Below, one piece after another: positions 12,252 to 22,661 of a stretch of DNA of 64,000 bases. Origin of the DNA: Dactylis glomerata (Eukaryota; Streptophyta; Magnoliopsida; Poales; Poaceae); contig QXEO01000434.1 in NCBI GenBank assembly GCA_007115705.1, positions 682,001 to 746,000 on the forward strand. The letters run 5' to 3'. Within the stretch, counting starts at the first letter, position 1, and each line of letters opens with the position of its first letter. Both the position numbers and the translations under genes were made by a program. Under the pieces are notes generated by a model. It worked only from the letters and a program-made list of their open reading frames with translations, made no database searches and was not told the DNA's origin.

Positions 12252-12256
12252 ACGTG
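12252..12256. repeat. Left 5 bp target site duplication (ACGTG)
   Basis: ACGTG directly precedes the LTR start TGATGACC and is repeated exactly after the right LTR at 22657-22661. Confidence 0.9.
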
Positions 12257-13758
12257 TGATGACCCACAAGTATAGGGGGTGTATCGTAGTACTTTCGATA
12301 AATAAGAGTGTCGAACCCAACGAGGAGCAGAAGGTGTTGACGAGCGGTTTTGATCAAGGAATCACTGTAAATACTAGCAAACAGGTTTTCAGGAGTATTT
12401 GGTAATACGAGTAAATAAAGTGCGAGTAAATAAAAGACAGTAGTAACAATTGCAGCAAGTGGCCCAATCCTTTCTTCAGCAAAGGACAAGCCGGTTGTGT
12501 ACTTATAATAACCAAACGTTCTCGAGGACACACGGGAGTTTCTGTCAAGAGCTTTCGCTTCATAGAGCCAATAGTATTTATTGGTTTGATAGGTGTTATG
12601 GGGGTGAACCTGTGCTAGCGCACTACCCTTACTAGGATAAATACACACTTGTGATTATACCCCTTGCAAGCATCCGCAAATACAAGAAAGTAATTAAGAT
12701 AAATCTAACCATAGCCTTAAACTCTAAGATCCTACGCTCCCTGGTGCAATAGTTTCCCAACGGAGGTTTAGGTTTCTGTCACTCCAGCAACCCCACAATC
12801 GGTAGCCAAATACACAATGCATCTCACTAGGCCCATAAATGGTGAAGTATCATGTAGTCGACGTTCACATGACACCACTAGTGAAATAGCACCACAACAA
12901 TATCAAACCATTAAATATTTCTCAACAATAATTCACTACTAACATCTTGACTTCTCCCATGTCCTCAAGAACTAAACGAACTACTCACAAGACATCATAT
13001 GGATCATGATCAGAGGTGAAATAATGGTAAATAACAATCTGAACATAAACCTTAACCCAACGGTTCCACTCAATAGCATCAACTACAAGAGTAATCAACA
13101 CTGGGAAAGTTTCCCCTATGAATATAACAAGATCCAACTCAAGATGTTACAGCGGGATGGCGTGGTGATGGTGGAGATGAAGGTGCTGGTGATGGAGATG
13201 ATGATGATGATCCCGATGAAGTCCAGTGCGATGGTGATGACGATGGTGACGATCTCCCCTCTCCGGGAAGGAATTTCCCCGGCAGATTTCTCCCTGCCGG
13301 AGAGCTTTTCTCTCTCTGGTGTTTTCCGCCTCGCAGAGGCGGCGGTGTCTAACTCCGAGCCCCCCCCCCTTGACTTAGGTTTTCGGGGACGATGATGTAC
13401 GCGGAGGGGCGAGACCAGACGTGGGCCAGGGTGGCCTCATGCAGGGCTGGCTCCTCTCGACTCCCCCTTCTGGCTTGTGGGGCCCCCCTGGCTCCTCTCG
13501 ACTCCCCCTTCTGGCTTCCTGAGTCTTCTGGGAAAATATAATTTCTGGGTATTTTTCTGGAATTTTCCTGATCTTCAAAATATGGTCTCTTGATGGTCCT
13601 TTTTCCAGCAGAATCCTGACTCCGGCAGCGACTCCTCCGATGATCATCAAACATGTGAAAGCAAAGGAAATAACATAAGTATCTTATCTAAATATGAAAT
13701 ATATCAATGAATAACAGTAAATTATGATACAAAATAGTGATGCAAATTGGACGTATCA
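12257..13758 (-). repeat. 3' LTR of the Athila-like element
   Basis: 1,502 bp, bounded by TG and CA. Matches the right LTR closely except for scattered substitutions and one replaced block near 13449-13489, where a 28 bp neighbouring segment has been copied in place of a GC-rich hairpin. Confidence 0.92.
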
Positions 13759-13775
13759 ACCCCCCCAAGCTTAGA
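13759..13775 (-). other. Polypurine tract of the Athila-like element
   Basis: On the minus strand this reads TCTAAGCTTGGGGGGGT, directly abutting the LTR start TGATACG. It primes plus-strand DNA synthesis in LTR retrotransposons. Confidence 0.8.
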
Positions 13776-15452
13776 CCTCGCTTGTCCCCAAGCAAAAACT
13801 AAACTCGGTAAACATGACCACAGGTTTATGGAGTGAAGTGTCGATAATCAAAATACAGACAAGAAGCATCACATTTACCAGAGCACAAATTATAATAGAC
13901 AGCAACTTCCCTTTATAAGATATAGACTTGCAATAGGTAAAAGGGAATCACATGTAAAGATGCACAAGGTAAACTATAATTGGCAATGGCAAACCTTAGT
14001 TCCTGGTCAAAGGACTATGAACAAGTTATTCTTTCTTTTAAACGGAGCCTTTTAAAACAGAGCTAATATAGCAAAGGCTATATACTCAACAAAGTAAAAT
14101 TTTGCATTTATAGAAAGCTTCAAAGATATATTCCTTCAGATACAAGCATTATACAAAACAAGGAAGATAATAAACATGATTAAACGGATCAACATATGGA
14201 TGAGTGAAACATAACAACTCAAATGCTTGCTTTAGATAGAGGGAAATATGTTGACTCAACATAAAAGTAAAAGATAGGCCCTTCGCAGAGGGAAGCAGGG
14301 ATTAAACATGTGCTAGAGCTTTTCATTTGTAAAACAGAGGTAAAAAGTTATTTTGAGAGGTGGTTGCTTTTGTCAACGACTAGCAACGGAGTTCTTGATA
14401 TCTTCCATACTAAACAAGTGAGAGCGGTTCCGAGATGTTTGATTAAATGGCACTTTGGTGCTCTTTTATAGCTTTGCACTCCTCCCCACCTTTTTCCTTT
14501 CTCAAACCATGGCTAACCGATTCCATCGGGTGCCGACCAACTTTCACATTCCATTGGAGGAGTGCCTTTTTCTTTCTTTTTCTTTTGAGATTATAATGGT
14601 CTGACCAGCTCCATTGCAAAATTAATGACGAGCAGATGAAGCTGCCTAGTCGAGGGGTACTTAATTTAGTATGGAAGATAACAAACCCATCCACTACGTC
14701 CTCATGAGCTAAAAATAGTGGCACAAAATGAGAAGTGTTTGAAGGTTTTTTTGAAAGGTAGCACATGAAAATTTACTTGGAATGGCTTGAAATACCATGC
14801 ATAGGAATTTATAGTGGACTCTTTGGAAGTGACTTGGCTTTTGGGAATTGGATGCACGAGAAGTATTTCCTCTCAGTACAGGTTTTTGGCTAGCAAGGCT
14901 GGGTAGCAAGCATAAGAGTTGCATGAAACAAATAAACATACATATAATAAGAACAATCATGCAAACTCCTTTGAAGGTACAACGATTTTAACTTTAAGAA
15001 TAACAATGCTTATAAGCCAAACATAAGGGAAAACTGAAGTGATGTAACTGCAAGCACTTCTTTATTCTTCTCTACTCAAACCTCAAGGTAAAGTTGCTAC
15101 TGACCAAGCTAGGTTTGCCAAAACCAACTAAATCTACTCATGCTCCCAATATGATACCAATACCAATCAACAAGACTAGTCACATAAGAGAGATTGCAAA
15201 CTAACATAAAGTGTGCGAAAAGTAAACGATAAAACTTCTCATTAATATTTTATTACCACAACTCACACCAAGGGATACATAGATAACTAACTAAGGAGGA
15301 TACTTCCAAACTACAAACTATTCTATATGATAACTTCTTTATTCATGATATGACTCTACTTGAAAAGTAAATGAGCAAAAGGTAATGATGTGATACCGCG
15401 GCACTCCCCCAAGCTTGGAACAAGCCAAGGGGATGCCTAAACCGATGACGAA
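13776..15452 (-). other. Non-coding 3' internal region of the Athila-like element
   Basis: About 1.7 kb without a convincing frame. The part at 14250-14900 is clearly related to 27840-28560 and to 31500-31756, so it is a conserved untranslated region shared by several related elements here. It includes an inverted pair of GGCACTCCTCC arms about 85 bp apart (around 14473 and 14563). Confidence 0.7.
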
Positions 15453-15953
15453 TTACTCCTTTGGTGGTGGCGGTGGGCCTTCATCGTTGTCGTACTTCCA
15501 AGGCAGAGGTCCTCCATCAAAGAAGGATGTCTTGGTCTCCAAAATCCTGAAACTTGCAGCAGCACTCATTTGTTTAAATCTAGCTTCATACTCACAATTT
15601 TGGTTATGCACGTCGTAGAGTTGTGCTTGTAATTGGCTAGTTGTCTCTTGGAGTGAGAGGACATCCTTCCAAAGCTCTGTAGTCTCCTTCTTGTACTTGG
15701 CGACAAGCTCTTGATTAATCCTATAGATAATGTCCACTTCGCGTTCCGCCATCTTCTTGTATTTGAAAACTTCCTGTTCCAATGCTTCCATCCTTGCTTC
15801 TAGACTCTCTTCTCCCTTGGGTCCTTGAACATCCTTAATCTGCAACTCCCCATCCTTGAGTGACAACTCCTTCAGATGCATCTTCAGCTCCCTCATATAC
15901 GGATTGATGGAATCCGCAGGAGGGTTCTCTTTAGATGAACCAGACGAAGACAT
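15453..15953 (-). CDS. Coiled-coil ORF downstream of pol (env position) in the Athila-like element
   Basis: A 166-residue frame starting MSSSGSSKENPPAD at 15953. It is rich in Glu, Lys, Leu and Gln with heptad-like spacing from about residue 20 to 120 (for example LKMHLKELSLKDGEL and LEARMEALEQEVFKYKKM), and ends in a proline tail PPPPPKE. It lies where Athila elements may carry an env-like gene, but I see no signal peptide or transmembrane segment, so an envelope role is unlikely. An in-frame extension reaches 16181, but the ATG at 15953 fits better. Function unknown; an element-encoded structural or regulatory protein is one guess. Confidence 0.6.
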   Translation of the reverse strand: MSSSGSSKENPPADSINPYMRELKMHLKELSLKDGELQIKDVQGPKGEESLEARMEALEQEVFKYKKMAEREVDIIYRINQELVAKYKKETTELWKDVLSLQETTSQLQAQLYDVHNQNCEYEARFKQMSAAASFRILETKTSFFDGGPLPWKYDNDEGPPPPPKE

Positions 15954-16291
15954 TATAACTCCAAAGCCGAGGGCAATCCCTGACAGAAACAGCTCGAAAC
16001 AAAACACGACGAGAAAACGATATACAGACCTCGGGGACTCCGGGGGGTTAAATAGGCAAAAATTATACATCGAAACGAAGTCACAGGAGGAAACCGGGAC
16101 GGAAACGAGTTCCAGGGTGTTCTCACACATGGGTGGCGCGGCCAGGGGTGGGCCCGCGCCACCTGTGTGTGAGACACACACAGACTCTTTTTCCTCCCCG
16201 TTTTTGTCTCGTGATTTTTCATATTTAGTAAAAATAGCAAAAATATTAAAGGAAGAACTTTTCGCGAAACTTTTCTGACTAGAACTGTTAC

Positions 16292-19200
16292 CTATTCGAA
16301 AGCGAACTCTGTAGGTACCTGCAATTTGTCTTGGATGTATTCTTCCGGAGAAACTGTTTCAATAACATCAACATCTTCATTATAAGAATCTCCAGAAATA
16401 TAATGCTTGAGTCTTTGCCCATTCACCACTTGTGTAGAATCATCTTTTAATGAAGCAATCTTAATAGCACCTGAGCGGTACACTTCCACAATAACATATG
16501 GTCCTTCCCATTTAGAGAGTAATTTTCCTGCAAAAAATCTGAGACGAGACCTATACAAAAGAACTTTCTCACCAACATGGAACTCTCTCTTAAGAATTCT
16601 CTTATCATGCCATTGCTTGACTTTCTCTTTAAAAAGTCTGGCATTCTCATAAGCTTCGTTTCTCCACTCATCTAGAGAACTCAAATCTAACAACCTTTTT
16701 TTACCGGCTAGTTTAAAATCTCTATTAAGCTCTCTCACTGCCCAAAAAGCTTTGTGTTCTAATTCTAAGGGCAAGTGACACGCTTTTCCGTAAACCATCT
16801 TATAAGGGGACATACCCATGGGATTCTTATAAGCAGTTCTATAAGCCCATAAAGCGTCGTTTAACTTACTAGCCCAGTTTTTCCTAGATCTATTGACAGT
16901 CTTCTGCAAGATAGACTTGATCTCCCTATTTGAAAGCTCTACCTGCCCACTAGTTTGGGGATGATAAGCAGAAGCAATTCTATGATTAACATCATATTTA
17001 GCAAGAGTTTTTCTAAAACCACCGTGAATGAAACGAGAACCTCCGTCAGTCATAAGATATCTAGGCACTCCGAACCTAGGAAAAATAACATCCTTAAGCA
17101 TTTTTAACGAAGTCTCACCATCGGCACTCTTTGTAGGTATGGCTTCTACCCATTTAGTAACATAATCAACAGCAACAAGTATATGGGTATAGCCTTTTGA
17201 AGGAGGAAAAGGACCCATAAAGTCAAATCCCCAACAATCAAACGGTTCAATAACAAGAGTGTAATTCATAGGCATCTCATTGCGTCTAGAAATATTACCA
17301 ACTCCTTGACATTCATCGCAAGATAAAACATACCTTCTGGCATCCGTAAAGAAGGTTGGCCAATAAAAACCTGATTGTAGAACCTTTTGTGCGGTTCTAT
17401 CTCCAGCATGATGCCCTCCGTAGGCACTACTATGGCATTTTCTTAATATCTCTTGTTGCTCATATTCCGGTACGCATCTTCTCATAATACCATCAACTCC
17501 TTCTTTATATAAATGTGGGTCATCCCAAAAATAATGCCTCAAATCATAAAAGAATTTTCTTCTTTGCTGAGCTATAAAGGTTGGAGGCAAATACTTGGAA
17601 ACAATAAAGTTAGCATAATCAGCATACCAAGGAAGGTCTCGCGAGGTTACATTAATTGCAGCCAACTGTTCATTTGGAAAACTATCATTAACAGGAATAG
17701 GATCAAAAGAAATGTTTTCCGATCTAGACAAGTTGTCAGCCACAGGATTTTCAGCACCTTTCCGATCTATGATATGCAAATCAAACTCTTGTAAAAGCAA
17801 CACCCATCTAATAAGCCTGGGCTTAGCATCCTTCTTAGTCATAAGATATCTAATAGCAGCGTGATCAGTATGAATAGTAACTTTAGAATCAACAATGTAA
17901 GATCTAAACTTATCACATGCAAAAACAACAGCAAGAAACTCTTTCTCAGTAGTAGCATAATTCTTTTGAGCAGCATCAAGAGTCTTACTAGCATAATGAA
18001 TAACATTCAACTTATTATCAACGCGCTGTCCAAGAACAGCACCAACAGCAAAATCACTAGCATCACACATAATTTCAAAAGGTAATTTCCAATCAGGTGG
18101 TTGAACAATAGGAGCAGTAGTTAAAGCCTTCTTAAGAGTTTCAAAAGCTTCCTTACAATCATCATCAAAGACAAATGGTACATCCTTTTGAAGAAGATTG
18201 GTAAGAGGCTTTGAAATCTTAGAGAAATCTTTAATAAACCTCCTATAGAAACCAGCATGACCAAGAATACTACGAATACCTTTAACATCTCTGGGACAAG
18301 GCATTTTCTCAATTGCCTCCACTTTTGCTCTGTCAACTTCAATACCTCTTTCAGAAATTTTATGTCCAAGGACAATTCCTTCATTTACCATAAAGTGGCA
18401 TTTCTCCCAATTAAGAACAAGGTTAGTTTCTTCACACCTCTGCAAAACTTTATCAAGGTTGTGCAAACAATTATCAAAAGAAGTTCCATAGACGGAGAAA
18501 TCGTCCATGAAAACCTCCACAATTTCTTCACAAAAACCATGAAAAATAGCAGACATGCATCTTTGAAAAGTAGCAGGAGCATTGCATAAACCAAATGGCA
18601 TACGTCTATAAGCATGAGTTCCATAAGGACAAGTAAAAGTGGTTTTCTCTTGATCATCCTTCTTAACAGCAATTTGAGAAAAACCAGAATAACCATCAAG
18701 GAAACAAAAATGAGTCTTCTTGGACAACCTTTCTAGCATTTGATCTATAAACGGTAAAGGGTAATGATCTTTCTTAGTAACTTTGTTTACCTTCCTATAA
18801 TCAATGCACATTCTATAACCAACTACTACCCTTTGAGGAATAAGCTCGTTATTCTCATTAGGCACAACAGTCATACCTCCTTTTTTAGGAACACAATGAA
18901 CAGGACTAACCCATCTACTATTAGCAATAGGATAAATGATACCAGCATCAAGGAGTTTTAATACCTCATTTCTTACCACATCCTTCATCTTGGGAATTAG
19001 GCGGCGTTGATGCTCCACGACTGGCTTCGCATCTTTCTCCATATTGATGGCATGCTGACATAAAGTGGGAGAAATCCCTTTTAAATCATCCAGAGTATAT
19101 CCCATAGCTCCTCGGTGTTTCCTCAATATCTCCAATAATCTTTCTTCTTCCTTTCCTGAAAGTTTAGAACTAATAATAACAGGATATATTTTCTTATCAT

Positions 19201-21025
19201 CAATATAAGCATATTTAAGATCATCAGGCAAAGGCTTTAATTCAAACACAGGATCTTCTTTAGGCGGCAAAGTGGTACCAAGATCCTCCACAGGTAGATT
19301 ATGTTTGAGTAATGGTGGTTGACGAAGAAGAATGTCATCAATCTCTTCTCTTTCCTTGCTAAAAACATCACTTTCGTGATCTTCCATGAATTGCTGCAAG
19401 GTATTACTAGGAGCAAGAGCAATAGAAGCAAGCTGTTCAACTCGAAAATTTTCATTAGGCGTGTCATTTTCATAAGAAGTCTTAGCAAACTTGGAAAAAT
19501 TAAACTCATAAGACTCTCCATTAAACTTAGTAAAAAAATTCTCCTTCTTACAATCTATCACGGCGCCACAGGTGTTCAAAAATGGTCGACCAAAAATAAT
19601 AGGACAAGTTTTACTAGCCTCCTTACCAAGTACTAGAAAATCAGTAGGGTATTTAGTCTTACCGCATAGAACTTCCACATCTCGAACAATACCAAGAGGC
19701 CACACAGTCTCTCTGTTAGCAAGCTGAACAACCACATCAATATCTTCAAGTTCACAAGCGCCAATCTCGTGCATAATTTCTTTGTAAAGCTCTAAGGGAA
19801 TAGCACTTGCACTAGCACTAATATCACATAAACCATAATAGCAATGATCTCCAATCCTGACAGAAATAACAGGAACACTTGCTTTCCTATGCTTTTTAGG
19901 ATGTGAGAGAATGTTAGAAGCATCTTCACAAAAAAGAATATATTCATCCCCTACATCTTTAGTAACAAGATCTTTCAATATAGCTACAGGAGACTTAATA
20001 GTAATTTGCTCATCCGGTTCTGCAGCTTTCTTAGTACTTTTATTAGACACACTTACCAAAGTAGAATACTTCTTTACCTTAGCAGGGAAAGGTGTCTTCT
20101 CAAAATAAGGTTCAGGCACAATGCTATCAACAGTACAAACTTCAGTAGCTGCAGCAGGAATATGACTAATAGAATCTTTATAAGGCGCATGATATTTGTT
20201 CCAATATTTCTTTGGAACATCAATATAAGAGGCAAAGGCCTTAAGACAATTAGCAAGTATTTGAGAATCAAGACCATAAGCAGCGCTAACACTATGAAAG
20301 TCATCGGTCTCCATAAAAGATTTAATACATTCATAATCATAGTTTATACCTGACTTCCTACCTTTGTCATTTTCCCATCCTTCAGCATTTTCTTTTATAC
20401 GGTCAAGAAGTTTCCACTTAGCATCTTCTTTCATATGAGTAAATGATCCAAAGCAAGAAGCATCCAAATAATCCTTATCAGGAAGAGTAAGCCGCGCATA
20501 AAAATTATTAATAACAATATTATTGGGGAGCTCATGAATGGGGCATTTGAGCATTAGTAACTTCAATCTCCCCCACGCTTGGGCAATACTCTCTCCATCA
20601 TGAGGCCAAAAATTATATATCCGGTTACGATCTTTATGAATTTCACTTGGAGGATAAAACTTGGAATAAAAGAGAGGCACAATATCCTCCCATGCCATAG
20701 ATGGACCATCTTGGAGTAGTCGATACCACTCTTCAGCTTTGCCTTTCAATGATAATGAGAATAGTTTCTTCTTAACCTGGCTTGGTGAAATACCTGCACA
20801 TCTGAACAACTCGCATTATTCATGTATAAATAATAAGTGATCACCCGGATGGACAGTTCCATCTCCTGAATAGCAGTTATCCATAATACGCCCAACAGTT
20901 TTCATAGGTATTTTAAAAGGATCAATTTCAGCAGGCGGTGGCGGTGGTGGTTCCTCCGCATGTGCAGCAGCAGTAGTAGTAGTAGATGTGTTTCCAAATA
21001 GGAAACCAAATGGAGAGTTCTCCAT
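16292..21025 (-). pseudogene. Gag-pol polyprotein of the Athila-like element, one nonsense codon in gag
   Basis: The frame starts MENSPFGFLFG at 21025 and runs to 16292, about 1,577 codons, broken only by TAA at 20818-20816. After the stop, gag continues (CAGISPSQVKKKLFSL, AEEWYRLLQDG). The protease motif is CDISASASAIP near 19830, where the family usually has Asp-x-Gly; Gly is Ser. Reverse transcriptase has FMDDFSVYG (18511-18486). RNase H has IMCDASDFAVG (near 18075). Integrase has a zinc-binding HHAGDR...CDEC segment (near 17425-17310) and catalytic-core blocks FDFMGPFP (near 17231) and TDGGSRF (near 17052), followed by YHPQTSGQVE. All pol domains are open, so the element is nearly intact. 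The stop and the altered protease motif argue against autonomous activity. Confidence 0.9.
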
Positions 21026-21116
21026 AGCAGAGTAAAACAAAAATAAAAGACAAAATAAAAACAATACTCACAGCGACGGTTACCTTTACCAATTCCACTC
21101 TTCAATAGCGCTACAC

Positions 21117-21134
21117 TCCCCGGCAACGGCGCCA
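21117..21134 (-). other. Primer binding site, complementary to tRNA-Asp
   Basis: The plus strand reads TCCCCGGCAACGGCGCCA, matching the 3' end of plant tRNA-Asp including CCA, so the minus-strand RNA would pair with that tRNA. It lies 11 bp inside the 5' LTR at 21146. Priming from here starts minus-strand DNA synthesis. Confidence 0.9.
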
Positions 21135-21145
21135 GAAAATAGTCT

Positions 21146-22656
21146 TGATGACCCACAAGTATAGGGGGTGTATCGTAGTACTTTCGATAAATAAGAGTGT
21201 CAAACCCAACGAGGAGCAGAAGGTGTTGACGAGCGGTTTTGATCAAGGAATCACTGTAAATACTAGCAAACAGGTTTTCAGGAGTATTTGGTAATACGAG
21301 TAAATAAAGTGCGAGTAAATAAAAGACAGTAGTAACAATTGCAGCAAGTGGCCCAATCCTTTCTTCAGCAAAGGACAAGCCGGTTGTGTACTTATAATAA
21401 CCAAACGTTCTCGAGGACACACGGGAGTTTTTGTCAAGAGCTTTCGCTTCATAGAGCCAATAGTATTTATTGGTTTGATAGGTGTTATGGGGGTGAACCT
21501 GTGCTAGCGCACTACCCTTACTAGGATAAATACACACTTGTGATTATACCCCTTGCAAGCATCCGCAAATACAAGAAAGTAATTAAGATAAATCTAACCA
21601 CAGCCTTAAACTCTAAGATCCTACGCTCCCTGGTGCAATGGTTTCCCAACGGAGGTTTAGGTTTCTGTCACTCCAGCAACCCCACAATCGGTAGCCAAAT
21701 ACACAATGCATCTCACTAGGCCCATAAATGGTGAAGTATCATGTAGTCGACGTTCACATGACACCACTAGTGAAATAGCACCACAACAATATCAAACCAT
21801 TAAATATTTCTCAACAATAATTCACTACTAACATCTTGACTTCTCCCATGTCCTCAAGAACTAAACGAACTACTCACAAGACATCATATGGATCATGATC
21901 AGAGGTGAAATAATGGTAAATAACAATCTGAACATAAACCTTAACCCAACGGTTCCACTCAATAGCATCAACTACAAGAGTAATCAACACCGGGAAAGTT
22001 TCCCCTATGAATATAACAAGATCAAACTCAAGATGTTACAGCGGGATGGCGTGGTGATGGTGGAGATGAAGGTGCTGGTGATGGAGATGATGATGATGAT
22101 CCCGATGAAGTCCAGTGCGATGGTGATGACGATGGCGACGATCTCCCCTCTCCGGGAAGGAATTTCCCCAGCAGATTTCTCCCTGCCAGAGAGCTTTTCT
22201 CTCTCTGGTGTTTTCCGCCCCGCAGAGGCGGCGGTGTCTAACTCCGAGCCCCCCCCTTGACTTAGGTTTTCGGGGACGATGATGTACGCGGAGGAGCGAG
22301 ACCAGACGTGGGCCAGGGTGGCCTCACGCAGGGCTGGCGCGGCCAGGGGGCTGGCCGCGCCACCCTGGTGTGTGGGGCCCCCTGGCTCCTCTCGACTCCC
22401 CCTTCTGGCTTCCTGAGTCTTCTGGGAAAATATAATTTCTGGGTATTTTTCTGGAATTTTCCTGATCTTTAAAATATGGTCTCTTGATGGTCCTTTTTCC
22501 AGCAGAATCCTGACTCCGGCAGCGACTCCTCCGATGATCATCAAACATGTGAAAGCAAAGGAAATAACATAAGTATCTTATCTAAATATGAAATATATAT
22601 ATCAATGAATAACAGTAAATTATGATACAAAATAGTGATGCAAATTGGACGTATCA
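21146..22656 (-). repeat. 5' LTR of the Athila-like element
   Basis: 1,511 bp, TG to CA, nearly identical to 12257-13758. It keeps the GC-rich inverted repeat (GCGCGGCCAG / CTGGCCGCGC at about 22337-22360) that the other LTR has lost. Confidence 0.92.
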
Positions 22657-22661
22657 ACGTG
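22657..22661. repeat. Right 5 bp target site duplication (ACGTG)
   Basis: Exact copy of 12252-12256, confirming that the Athila-like element inserted as one unit. Confidence 0.9.

Larger units (their letters stand above)
12257..22656 (-). mobile_element. Complete Athila-like Ty3/Gypsy LTR retrotransposon
   Basis: The 10,400 bp element lies on the minus strand, with two nearly identical 1.5 kb LTRs, a perfect ACGTG target duplication, a tRNA-Asp primer binding site beside the right (5') LTR and a G-rich polypurine tract beside the left (3') LTR. It encodes one gag-pol frame in the order gag, protease, reverse transcriptase, RNase H, integrase, plus a short coiled-coil ORF downstream of pol. 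The tRNA-Asp primer and domain order fit the Athila group common in Triticeae (Sabrina, WHAM, Fatima type); the exact family is not determined. Near-identical LTRs mean a recent insertion. One nonsense codon in gag suggests it is now non-autonomous. Confidence 0.9.

Noticed and set aside
17513..20353. Plus-strand open frames opposite gag-pol of the Athila-like element
   Set aside because: They are short, low-complexity shadows of the long minus-strand polyprotein frame and show no domain.
21117..21134. tRNA-Asp-like sequence as a possible tRNA gene
   Set aside because: Only the last 18 bases match, placed exactly at the LTR edge, so it is a primer binding site.
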